Shown here: in pieces, positions 8,246-17,167 of the stretch
Numbering within the stretch: position 1 is the stretch's first letter
Layout of the letters: every line of letters begins with the position of its first letter
Origin: Rachicladosporium sp. CCFEE 5018
Taxonomy: Eukaryota; Ascomycota; Dothideomycetes; Cladosporiales; Cladosporiaceae
Reading direction: 5' to 3'
DNA length: 22,004 nt
NCBI GenBank assembly: GCA_002077045.2
Contig: KZ111164.1
Span: forward strand, 114,982 to 136,985
The notes under the pieces: generated by a model
Told to the model about the DNA's origin: nothing
The model's database searches: none
Seen by the model: the letters and a program-made list of their open reading frames with translations, nothing else
Program-made: the position numbers and the translations under genes

Positions 8246-11092
8246 TCAAGCCTTCACCTTCGAATTGAAGTAGTCCCTCGGCGCAGCATCAGCAGAGATC
8301 TTCGTCAACCTCCCCAACACCGACAGCAGACCAGTCGTCCCCTGCGTGAGCGTCGATGTAGCCTCTGTATTGCGCTTGCCGACAGAGACAGTGTAGACGT
8401 TATACACCTCACCACTCTTGCCCAGTTCGTTCGCCCAGCGGAAGACAACTTCATCTTCGCGATCATCGCCAGCAATGAATAAGAAGTCGGTAGGCTGCTC
8501 CTTGTCGTCATCACCGAGATTGTGCTGCGCCTTCAGCTCATCCAGGATGTGAGTAGCAGCGGAGCGCTTGCTCCAGTCGAGCGACTCGATCAACACGGCC
8601 TGGCGAATGGGTACGACACGAACGCGCATGCTGTTGCACGCATCATTGAGTTGATCGCTGCATTCGCCTCCCATGCGCGTAGCAGCATCTTGATCGGTGG
8701 CCTTGTCGAAGCGAAAGATGAGTGAACAATTACGCTCCTCGATGTAGCTGCCCTCGAGACGCTCAATATAGTATTGCAAGATGCCCTTGACCGCGGTCTT
8801 CCACTCTCCGGTTGCCTTCATGTCCAGGAATCCAGTCCAGTCGCGTCTAACACCACGGGAAGTCGACCTCTGTAGACCGGGCGAGTCAGGCGCAGGGCTC
8901 TCGCTTCCGAAGCTGCTCACGAAGCATCCGTTCTCTGCGATCAGTCCCAGGCCCTTGACGGTTCGAAAGTCGCTCTCGAGATCGCTTGGCTTGCGACCAG
9001 ACATGACGTAGACGGTGTTCTTCGGGTCGCTGATCAGTTCGTTCAGTGCATCAAGCACGCGCTGAGGCGAAGAAAGCGGCAGACCAGCTGGAGTCCTATG
9101 CGGTGCTAGTGTACCCTCGTAGTCGAGGAAGAAGACGCGACGCTCTGCGGACTTGTATTTGTCGCAAACCTGCTGCACTGGCAGACGAGGGACTGAGGCA
9201 GCATCTCGGGCGCCATGCTCGGTGTGCACCTTTTCGAGAGCCTGGGCGAGCTGCTTGAACCATAGTCCTCCAGTATGTGATTGAACGACTTCATGCAGAT
9301 GAGTCCAGCGCTTCGCCTTCTCACCGACGTCCATCTCGAGAGCCTGCCTAATGGCCTTCGCCATACCGCTGAAGTCCCATGGGTTGACCGAGAGATGGCT
9401 CTTACCGAACAGGACCGCGCTGCCAGTGAACTCACTGAGAATGAGTGGACCCCATTTCTTGTGACTGAGCGTGCCATCTTGGCAGATCACGTACTCATGG
9501 CATGTGAGGTTCATACCGTCGCGCAGAGATGTGATCATCAAGATGTCGGCAACAGTGCACAGCGCGATGAACTCCGCGTATGGGATGTCCTGCTGCAGGA
9601 ATTTGAGCGGCGAGCCATGCTCTAGCGACGAGTGGACCGAGTCGATCCGGGTCACGATGTCCGTGACTGTCGACAATAGCTCCGATGACTCGCTCGTAGA
9701 AGTGGCGACTTGTATCAGCACGACTTTCGAAGCCCATTCGGGATGTCTGTTGAGGAAAAGCTCGAAGGCGAGCAACTTTTGACGAACACCTCGGATGTGA
9801 TCCAGCTTATCGCGGGCGACGATGAGTTTCTTGCCCTTGTACTGCCTCGCAAGTAGCTCAATCTTGTCTTGAACTTTAGCTGTCTCGCGGATTGCTTGGG
9901 TTGAGGCAAGGTTGATGCCGATCGGACAGCTCGTGACGTTGACAAAGCGTGACTCCATCTGCACGCCCTCTGCGACGGTCTCCACTGTGAGCAGGCGGCT
10001 GCAGGTCTGCAGAAAGTGTTGAGCATACTCGTCGGTCTGGAAGGCGATGAGGTCAGCACCGAGCATGCCGTTCAGCAAGTCCTCGCGCATCGCCAGACAG
10101 CGGAAGACCTCTGATGATGGAAATGCGGTGTGCAAGAAGAATCCGATCTGCGCGTCCGGGCACTTCTCTCTAACCATCCTGGGGACAAGCAAGAGGTGAT
10201 AGTCGTGCACCCAGATAATGTCGCCCTTTTTGTAGGAGCCGATGATGCTGTCAGCGAAGGCTTGGTTGACGCTTTTGTAGAAGCCGTAGCTGTGATCGAG
10301 GAAAGCCTTGCTCTTCGGGTGATCAGGAACCTGGTAGTTGAAGATCGGCCACAGAATGGTCTTGCAGTAATGAACATAGTGGCCATCAAGGTCCTTGTCT
10401 TTGACGTACACGATCGACGACTGCCATTCGTGAAGAAGGGCGTCGCTGATGTCATCCTTCATAGCCGCCGCGATGGAGTCTGTAGGGAAGCCAATGGTCC
10501 CGACCCAAGTCACTTCGAAGTCGCCGGATTCCTTTGCATCTCGGATGGCGTTAGTCAGTCCACCGTTACCATGGACGCCAGTGACCACACTCCAGGTCTT
10601 GTCTTCGTAGGCGCGGTCGTGACTGCCAGCGCGACTTGACTTAGACTTAGGGGAGACCCTGCGGGACCGCTGATGCGAGTCTTTGCGCTGGCGCTGCAGA
10701 TCCTCATGTGCCTTAGCGAAGTCGAGAATCGATCCAGAAGGCATGAGCCCGGCCCTGGACTGCGGCTGGTTGAAGACAGATTGCTTACCCCAGTCTGGGA
10801 GGTGCGCATCGTTGCGCACGAGGGAGTGAGGGTCACCAGGCTTCGCAAAGTGTAGTGCGGCAGAGAGTGGACCGAATTGGGGGAAGGGGTCGTCAACTTC
10901 TGTGCCACCTGGGGTGCGTGGAGGTGTTGGGTCGAGGAGACTCGTGGTGCTGTGCCGAGTGGCAATGCTAATGGCAGACGCCCTGCGGCTATGAGTGCGC
11001 GGAGTAGGACTCGGAGGGCGAGACTCCTGCTCCTTGTCCTCGAAGTTGACCGTGTAGGGGAGGAAGAGGGACACCACGTGGGTGGTAGCCAT
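8246..11092 (-). CDS. TPS3: Trehalose-6-phosphate synthase complex subunit, TPS3/TSL1 type
   Basis: The 948-residue protein has the two-domain layout of Tps2/Tps3/Tsl1: a GT20 synthase-like domain (about 165-625) and a HAD-type trehalose-phosphatase-like domain (about 650-935), after a disordered Ser/Pro/Arg-rich N-terminus. Family blocks include WVHDYHLLLVP (294-304), GFFLHTAFPSSEVFR (317-331), SLRDGMNL (522-529), SGRKPSDL (698-705), IAENGCF (718-724) and GDDREDE (875-881). Key positions are altered: the OtsA-type R-L-D-Y-S-K-G loop reads KLDHIRG (429-435), changing both UDP-glucose-contacting basic residues, and the phosphatase DxDx(T) nucleophile motif reads DYEGT (657-661), with Glu for the second Asp. 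This suggests a regulatory rather than catalytic subunit, so I prefer TPS3/TSL1 to TPS2. The start is the ATG at 11090-11092 (MATTHVVSLFLPYTV); the frame extends upstream only to a non-ATG codon. Confidence 0.9.
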   Translation of the reverse strand: MATTHVVSLFLPYTVNFEDKEQESRPPSPTPRTHSRRASAISIATRHSTTSLLDPTPPRTPGGTEVDDPFPQFGPLSAALHFAKPGDPHSLVRNDAHLPDWGKQSVFNQPQSRAGLMPSGSILDFAKAHEDLQRQRKDSHQRSRRVSPKSKSSRAGSHDRAYEDKTWSVVTGVHGNGGLTNAIRDAKESGDFEVTWVGTIGFPTDSIAAAMKDDISDALLHEWQSSIVYVKDKDLDGHYVHYCKTILWPIFNYQVPDHPKSKAFLDHSYGFYKSVNQAFADSIIGSYKKGDIIWVHDYHLLLVPRMVREKCPDAQIGFFLHTAFPSSEVFRCLAMREDLLNGMLGADLIAFQTDEYAQHFLQTCSRLLTVETVAEGVQMESRFVNVTSCPIGINLASTQAIRETAKVQDKIELLARQYKGKKLIVARDKLDHIRGVRQKLLAFELFLNRHPEWASKVVLIQVATSTSESSELLSTVTDIVTRIDSVHSSLEHGSPLKFLQQDIPYAEFIALCTVADILMITSLRDGMNLTCHEYVICQDGTLSHKKWGPLILSEFTGSAVLFGKSHLSVNPWDFSGMAKAIRQALEMDVGEKAKRWTHLHEVVQSHTGGLWFKQLAQALEKVHTEHGARDAASVPRLPVQQVCDKYKSAERRVFFLDYEGTLAPHRTPAGLPLSSPQRVLDALNELISDPKNTVYVMSGRKPSDLESDFRTVKGLGLIAENGCFVSSFGSESPAPDSPGLQRSTSRGVRRDWTGFLDMKATGEWKTAVKGILQYYIERLEGSYIEERNCSLIFRFDKATDQDAATRMGGECSDQLNDACNSMRVRVVPIRQAVLIESLDWSKRSAATHILDELKAQHNLGDDDKEQPTDFLFIAGDDREDEVVFRWANELGKSGEVYNVYTVSVGKRNTEATSTLTQGTTGLLSVLGRLTKISADAAPRDYFNSKVKA

Positions 11093-11128
11093 TATTGAAG
11101 TGGACGCAGCCAACCGAGTTGGTTGTGA

Positions 11129-11228
11129 CTGATCGAGGTGGATGTGATCGATGAAGAAGTGTTGTATAGTTAGGGTAAGAGTGTCGGAGGACGAGGAAAG
11201 CAATTCATGACTTCCTTTGTGTTCTTAC
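11129..11228 (-). other. Putative leader intron of TPS3
   Basis: On the minus strand, GTAAGA (donor at 11228), a CCCTAAC branch-like site (around 11170-11176) and GATCAG (acceptor ending at 11129) would define a 100-nt intron wholly in the leader, 36 bases before the TPS3 ATG. The branch-to-acceptor distance of about 45 bases is rather long, so this is tentative. Confidence 0.3.
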
Positions 11229-11833
11229 GGGATGCACCCGCCGTCCAGGTAGGTCTTGTAGTTAGTGAAGGAAGGAGCGTATGCTTGCCATGTGCTTGCT
11301 TCGTTCATTAAGATCCACGTGCCAGTCGCGACACATGGCGACCGCAAAGCAGCTCAAGTCCACTTAAGCTTTGAAATAACTGCGCGATAAGGGCCGTGAT
11401 TAAAGAAACATGGGCGCTGCCACAATGTTCTAGATGGGATATGTGTTGATCCCAGGGAGTTGGAAGGAACACGCTACATCCCCGAGTGCAATCACTCCAC
11501 ATACTTCCCTACCTTGCATGCGCTATCATGAGCGCATACTCGATGCAGCGACAGCAAATAGATCTACGGCTAGCGAGAACACGAATAGCATCATCTGTGC
11601 GTGGTCAAAACAAGACCACGTTCCTGAAACACAACGTCACCCAGGCTTCGGCATCCAAAATTAAGGTTGCTGTCAAGAAACCGTGTCCATCGGCCCGGAT
11701 TGCCATTCACGTGCCGAATTTGGATCACGGCAGCGTGATCTCGCGTGGCCGGGTCCACGATACGAAGTCAAGGGCGGTGAGACTAGGTCAAGCTGCGCAC
11801 CAAAAAGTTCGTCCATTATTCCCATTACGCCGT

Positions 11834-11848
11834 CCCCTCATGCCCCCT
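11834..11848 (+). promoter_or_regulatory. Pair of STRE-like CCCCT elements upstream of TPS3
   Basis: CCCCT occurs at 11834-11838 and 11844-11848, one helical turn apart. CCCCT is the core of the stress-response element bound by Msn2/4-type zinc fingers, which control trehalose genes in yeast. The pair is about 740 bases before the TPS3 start codon, so the assignment to TPS3 is uncertain. Confidence 0.3.
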
Positions 11849-12160
11849 TGACGCCCTTACGGCCTCAATGTAGTCTATCAATGTCTCTAATCGCACTGTC
11901 ATGAAGTCTCTGCCCGCTACCAAAATACTGAACGCTCCACAAGAAAGCAACAAGCAACAGCAAGAAGAGGAGTAGCCAGAAGCCGTGTCGTGGGTATTGC
12001 GAGCGCAGGATTCTGGGAGTCTATCCGGTAGGTGAAGTGGTCAGGTGGGTTGTGTTTCGTCGATCGTGGGTCATGATGATGGCCGCTTTCGATCATCGCG
12101 AATAGTATCGTACTGTCCGAGTGTCATCACTCAGACGTAACGCGAAGTTCGTGTTCATGT

Positions 12161-13649
12161 TCATTCAGCCGGCCTGATCGTGACCGTGCTGTCTTCAGAG
12201 CTCGCACTGAGCGAGCGCTCATTCATAGCATCCAGTGACTTCTGCGCAACGATCTCACGCGCGTAGAACTCCACTAGCATAGTGCCATAAGCGTCGATCT
12301 CTTCGACCGGCACGGAAAGGCGGAAGTCGTTGAGCAGCAGGAACTGCAACTCTAGGTGATTCAGCTCGTTCAATGGGAGACCGCCGACCTGTAAAATCCT
12401 GTCAGTATGTGCGCAGCATTGTGAGAGAAGTGGACTAGGCAGGACTCACCTTCGCATATCTCGAGTTCGTGTAGAAGATATCCGAGAAGAACTTGCTCGC
12501 GCACGTAACACCCGCAATCACCAATCGATGGATGTTGAAACTATCAACAACAAAGAAGTGCGACAGGTTATACGGGTCAGTCAAGGGCGACATCGAAGCA
12601 TCGGGCGGCGACTCCGGCTGCTGAGGTCGGCTGTGAGGAGTGCCAGGGACATCTCGCTGCACTGCTCGTTCCAGTGAGCCAGATGCAGGTGGTGTGGCAG
12701 TCTGCGTACTCTCCTGGGCTGCGGTTTGAATAACGCCTTCCATCGGCTCCGACACGGAGGGGAGGGAGTCACTGGAGCCTTGTGGAGTGCGCTGCTTCTT
12801 TGACTCCTCTGCATTGGCGTCGCGGAGACTCTGCATCGGACCCGCATTGACGCGCTCAGTCATGCGGTCGAAGTAGACCAGTAAACTCAAGAACACCTCG
12901 TAGCTCGTCGGACAGTACTTATTGATCCGACTCAGATAGCTCAAGATCGTAATACTCGGCACATTCTTCCCGTGAAACGCTAGAACGCTGGTAGTCTGCG
13001 GGTTGAGATGCGACATGTTGCTCGGTATGGTCGGTTGGCCGTGTAAGTGCTCGTGTTGGCGGTCGTTGGTGGAGGTGATCTTTGTCAAGAGTCCCGCTAC
13101 CATTTCAATGATGTGCTCTACTTTCATACCGCTGATCTCATATTGTGGGCTCTCGTCTGCTGTGCCGCCTCGCGAGCGCGAACGGCTGCGACTGCGGATT
13201 TCTGAGAAGGAGCCCGCATCGTCGCTCGCGAAGCTCTGGATGTGTTCTAGATCTCGCACCTTGATCTTCTGTCTCGTCGGCCGCGGCACATCCGCATCTT
13301 TCGCAGGTCCAGGTAATGGTGCATCTGTCGGCACCTCTTCATTCCCTCCCAGCTCAGGCTCTGCAGGTTGTCTAGGCGTTCCTCTACTTTGTGACTGTCT
13401 CTGTGCCGACGAAGCTCTTGCGTCCCCTCTAGGAGCATTGCGCGTGGCTGAAGCGCTCGTCGCCCTCTGCGACATCGACGGCGGATGCGCGCCCTTTGAA
13501 GGCGTCCGACTCCGTTTCGAAGGAGGCGGGCTCGTCGATGTGGTAGTCTCACGCGGGCGGTGCGGCGTCGCGTCCCGATATGAAGGGTGAGCGTGACTCG
13601 GGGACTGCCCAAAGAAGTTGTTCACCGCGTCGAGGACCACCGATCCCAT
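12161..13649 (-). CDS. PHO80: PHO80/preg-type cyclin of a Pho85-like kinase
   Basis: Pho80-type cyclins (Neurospora preg) pair with a Pho85-type kinase and hold back the phosphate-starvation response. I join exon 12450-13649 to exon 12161-12388, giving 475 residues; the 61-nt intron 12389-12449 has a GTGAGT donor, an ACTGAC branch-like site and a TTTTACAG acceptor, and splicing produces RYAKVGGLPLNELNHLELQF, continuous with the cyclin fold. The cyclin region starts near KVEHIIEMVAGLL (176-188) and includes FHGKNVPSITILSYL (225-239), YCPTSYEVFLSLLVYFDRM (245-263) and HRLVIAGVTCASKFFSD (374-390). A low-complexity insertion of about 95 residues (270-364) divides it. The N-terminal 170 residues are disordered and include an RSRSRSRSR run (152-160). 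The length is close to that of preg as I recall it. Another Pcl-type cyclin role is possible. Confidence 0.9.
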
Positions 13650-14484
13650 AGTAGCTCATTGGAAGGTGCTGACGGAGAGACTGCCTGATGTTGAGATGAT
13701 GGTTAGTCTACGGGGGTTGATAAGTTGATCGCAAGGATCCGAGTAAGCAGCGCAAGCAATGAAGACCCAGGTGTTCGTCCTAGGTGCTGGTGTTGTAGGC
13801 GCAGGCTGTCCCAGGAACGTTTGGTGAACACGGGCTGTGTCGGATGTGCCCTGGAGTTTGGTGGGGTGAACTCGTACCAGAAGAAAGCGCGTCCAGAGTT
13901 CAAGATGACCCTAGCATCATGCTGTCTGGACGATAAGCAAGCGAAATCCGATTTCGCTCCACCCGTGTATACGATATAGTCGCGAGTTGTTGTCACAGCC
14001 AGTCAAAAGCGGTGAAGTTCCGATGATCAACCCGGCGCATCTCTCCTCGAAGCTGCAGTAGTCTGCGCCAACCCGCTGAACCAGGCCAGTATAACATAAG
14101 CAAGGACACGACGGTGGACTTACTGGGTACATGCTATGACAGTATAGCATTCAGTCTCCCTTTCGTTAACGCAACACAGTCAGATACAGGATAGGATAAT
14201 GTTCTAGATCGGAAGGCGCAATGTTGAGCCAGAATCGGGGGATGTCATCATGCTTTACTAGCGCCATGGCAGTGAACCGGGCTGGCTTGTGCTTTCATAA
14301 ATCTGCCTTGTTGTAACGCCACGCCATGCCAGCTACGCGTGTATGATGAGGACAGTGCAAAGTCAGCCCAGATCATGTCCCTGCCTTGCATTGCTTCCGC
14401 GACACCTCGGTCGCTGCCTGCTGATGCCTGCCTGTCGTGGTACAGCAACGGCGGAAGACTTCACTCAATCCATCAGCCGCTGCC
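13650..14484. other. Leader and promoter of the PHO80-like gene; 3' flank of PRE3
   Basis: Both neighbours are on the minus strand. Close to the cyclin start, GACTAACC (13701-13708, minus strand) followed by CATCAG (acceptor ending at 13685) looks like the 3' end of a leader intron. Possible donors are a GTAAGT starting at 14123 or nearer weaker sites, and I cannot choose. Overlapping open frames at 13703-13996 (minus) and 13725-13979 (plus) show no family resemblance. An ACGCGT at 14335-14340 is in the PRE3 3' flank and probably chance. I see no CACGTG site here. Confidence 0.45.
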
Positions 14485-15417
14485 TCACGGCTTACCGGTG
14501 CCTGGACCCTCATAATTCCTGTCCGGCAAGTACAGATGCCGCACAGCGCCAGCCTTCGTCAACACCACCATCCTGATCACACCGCCCGAGCTGCCGTCCC
14601 ACTTGATGGCCTCTTGCAATGAGCTCTTGACAAACTTGATCCCCTCCGCTTCGGTCATGTCCTCCTTCCAGTTCGCATCGCAGAAGCCGTAGATGTATGT
14701 CGAGCCTGAGCCACCGATGGCATATGCCTGCTTGTGTAATGAGCCACCGAGAGGGATCGAGTAGACTTGGCCGCCGTGTCGTTGGTCCCATCCTGCAATG
14801 ATGATGCCCGCACTGTCCTACTTGTCAGCATTGATTTCTCCCCTGCCACGCTCTGTTACGGCCATACCTCAGTGAGTCCTTGTTGTCGTAGCATAGCTCC
14901 TGGAACATCGCCGCCGCCGTCTGCGTCGTCGGAGGCTCGTTGTTCGTGATGCCGTACATGCCGAGATAGTACTGCACGATGTCTGCCACCGCCTGTGTAT
15001 CCGCCGCCGAGCCTGATCTGCAACACCATATCGTATCATGCACTTGTGTGAGCTTGTCCGTGACTCTGTTTGCGATGTATGCGCCTGTCGTTGTTCTGCT
15101 GTCCGCTCCGAGTATCACGCCGTCTTTGAAGTTGATCGCCATGCTGGATTGTGGTTAGTCGTGCCCATGCTGCTTCGTGGACAATCGAGGACGGTTGGGT
15201 TGTCTGGCGTGTACATACATCGATGTGCCCAAGCTGCGCGATGTCAGTGTCTGTCATGCGCAATCACACTTGCTACAACTCACTTGACCTCGCCGCTCTT
15301 CAGGTGATTCATGTCGATGTGTATGCCATCTATAGTCCATCAGCATGCAGCCAGCTCTGGGCATCATTCAAGCATACCCTCTCCCAGCATGCCCGTTTGA
15401 TGCGATAGACCGGGCAT
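14485..15417 (-). CDS. PRE3: 20S proteasome subunit beta-1 (caspase-like activity)
   Basis: Beta-1 carries the post-acidic (caspase-like) protease activity of the 20S core. I build it from five exons: 15378-15417, 15284-15329, 15219-15233, 14868-15143 and 14485-14812, giving 234 residues. Introns are 48, 50, 75 and 55 nt. Reading through the second and third introns meets stops, so they must be removed. The start at 15415-15417 is supported by an in-frame upstream TGA and by the resulting propeptide DGIHIDMNHLKSGEVNLG, which parallels yeast Pre3 in form. Cleavage at LG|TS would expose Thr32 as the N-terminal nucleophile. Asp48, Lys64 and Arg76 correspond to mature Asp17, Lys33 and the specificity Arg45. 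The C-terminal exon holds GSGSTYIYGFCD and WDGSSGGVIRMVVL. The third exon is only 15 nt and contains the catalytic Thr codon. Confidence 0.93.
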
Positions 15418-15801
15418 CGTCGAGATCTGATGTCAATGAGGGCTTCTCCGGTTTGCGAAGTAGATCGAGTCGGAGAGATACGGTCAGAAAATTGAAAAGC
15501 GTTTGATGTCAAGCACGGAAAGAATGAGGATAGTCAAGGGTGGTCGGGTATTGTGTGTTGGAGCTCTACAATCGCAGGCGACAAGTCGATCGCGTCCTTA
15601 GCTGGAGGCTTGGCGTCTGCTTCTTGCCTCATCGAGTTGGAATGGTGTCTGTCTTGCTTCACCACGACCTCAAAACTTCGCTCGCCTCAGTCTCCACAAC
15701 TCCAGCCTGTGAAGGCGTGACTTGACCTGTGTGGTGTCTATGTAATTATCTACGTTTCTCACTACATCTATCATCTCCCCTCACCACTTCAATTGCCCAA
15801 G
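15418..15801. other. Divergent promoter region between PRE3 and BEM46
   Basis: This 384-base gap separates two divergent genes. The right end is C/T-rich before the BEM46 start and contains a CCCCT near 15776. I see no proteasome-associated element of the GGTGGCAAA kind and no TATA box I would trust. Confidence 0.45.
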
Positions 15802-16793
15802 ATGAGCACTCTTTGGGGATGGGTTCGATACCCGTTCTACACCATGTCTTCTATGATGGGGCTTGGAAGTGCTGCCTTGTACTACTACCAGAAGTATGGA
15901 TCAGATCACGAAGAACCCTCAGCTCGCCATTGACACGACTTCAGCGAGATCATCTACCCTCGCAACATACCTGCCGGAGCCCGCACTGAAGTCCCACGAC
16001 CTTCGCAATACGAAATGCCTAACAGCGAGGAGCTCTTACTTCCAACACCCGATGGCGAGACTCTGAGTGCTTTCCTAATGCGACCTGAGAACAAGTCACA
16101 AGCGGCACCAGTGACGATCTTAATGTTCCACGGCAATGCAGGTAACATAGGTCACCGTCTGCCAATCTCTCGGATTCTGGTCAACGGCTTGAACTGTACC
16201 GTATTAATGCTCGAGTATCGTGGCTACGGTCTGTCAACCGGTACACCGAACGAGAAAGGTCTGGTCATCGATGCTCAGACTGGACTCGACTACGTCAGGT
16301 CACGAGAAGACCTGCGACGGAACAGAATCGTCGTATACGGTCAAAGTATAGGCGGCGCTGTTGCGATCGATCTCGTCACGAAGAACCAAAGTGCTGGCGA
16401 CATCAAGGGTCTAATTTTGGAGAACACGTTCCTTAGTATCGCGAAGATGATCCCTGCTGCACTGCCAGCGGCGAAGTGGCTGACGCCTTTCTGTCATGAG
16501 TATTGGCGCAGCGAATTACTGATGCCAAAGATCACCGAGATGCCAGTGCTGTTCCTCAGCGGTCTGCAAGACGAGATCGTGCCGTAAGTCGAAAGTACCG
16601 TGAACGACCACCAAACAAGAGCTGACTTTAACACAGGCCCGCGCACATGAAGCAGCTTTTCAAGCTCTGCCAGGCAAAGACAGTGGTATGGAAGGAGCTA
16701 CCGTACGGCGACCATAACAGCACTGTCGGTGAGAAAGGCTACTTCGAGTATATCGATGCTTTCCTCGAGGAGCATGTGCTCGGCAAGCGGTGA
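15802..16793 (+). CDS. bem46: BEM46/ABHD13-type alpha/beta hydrolase, membrane anchored
   Basis: I join exons 15802-15893, 15945-16583 and 16637-16793 (introns of 51 and 53 nt, GTATGG...TTCAG and GTAAGT...ACACAG, the latter with a GCTGAC branch site) into 295 residues. An N-terminal hydrophobic stretch (about 10-30) ending YYYQNEIIYPRNIP looks like a membrane anchor. The hydrolase fold shows the oxyanion block FHGNAGNIG (92-100), the nucleophile elbow GQSIGG with Ser165, a likely catalytic Asp240 in GLQDEIVP and His270 in GDHNS. All three triad residues are present, so an active serine hydrolase is expected. The natural substrate of Bem46 is not established; in Neurospora the protein has been tied to hyphal growth and the perinuclear ER. 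The downstream neighbour ERG12 is on the same strand, 374 bases away. Confidence 0.94.
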
Positions 16794-17167
16794 CAGCGAC
16801 AGGGCGAGGGATGGAGGGCGGCTCGATTGTGAAGCGATGATACCCATGTTGCTCCTGTATATACTGCGCAGCCTGTAAATGATCTCTACGACTGCATGCT
16901 TCTATCTCATTGGCTCTCTTCGATCTCTATGTTGATCCCACGCATTCGGTACCTGCATGTTCCCCAGGTTCTGTGACGGCACTGCCGACATGTTGCATGG
17001 GGAAAATCGAACCACAAATGCGCGTCCAAATTAGTTGCGTACGGTCGCGTCTGGCGACATGAGCCCTACAAAGCCACCAAGAAGAGATCTCAATCGATAA
17101 CACTTGCTAGTGCGACGGGCATAGCCCAAGCAAAAGAGGGAGAGAGCTTGCGAGCCACACAGGAATA
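16794..17167. other. Intergenic region between BEM46 and ERG12
   Basis: This 374-base stretch should hold the BEM46 3' end and the ERG12 promoter. I see no sterol regulatory element, TATA box or CCAAT box that I would defend, and no RNA gene. Confidence 0.45.

Larger units (their letters stand above)
11093..12160. other. Long TPS3 upstream region
   Basis: This 1068-base gap lies between the TPS3 start and the stop of the PHO80-like gene, both on the minus strand, so most of it should be TPS3 promoter and leader. The proximal part may contain a leader intron (annotated separately). CACGTG boxes occur at 11316-11321 and 11708-11713, and two CCCCT elements at 11834-11848. A plus-strand frame at 11486-11851 has no recognisable features and no neighbouring support. 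I see no RNA gene. Confidence 0.5.

Noticed and set aside
7902..8273. 123-codon plus-strand frame
   Set aside because: It runs into the antisense of the TPS3 3' end and shows no conserved features.
11171..11179. TAGGGTAAG in the TPS3 leader as a further copy of the serine dehydratase promoter motif
   Set aside because: It is single and coincides with a likely branch site (CCCTAAC) of a leader intron, so sharing a regulator is not supported.
11093..11203. Extension of the TPS3 subunit by 37 residues
   Set aside because: The extended frame begins at TTG, and MATTHVVSLFLPYTV is the natural family N-terminus.
11486..11851. 121-codon plus-strand frame in the TPS3 upstream region
   Set aside because: No recognisable domain, overlapping frames in other phases, and no splice or context support.
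13003..13590. 195-codon plus-strand frame
   Set aside because: It lies antisense inside the PHO80-like exon and is rich in Arg, Ser and Cys in the manner of a shadow frame.
14335..14340. ACGCGT as a cell-cycle box
   Set aside because: It lies in the 3' flank of PRE3 and far from the start of any replication gene.
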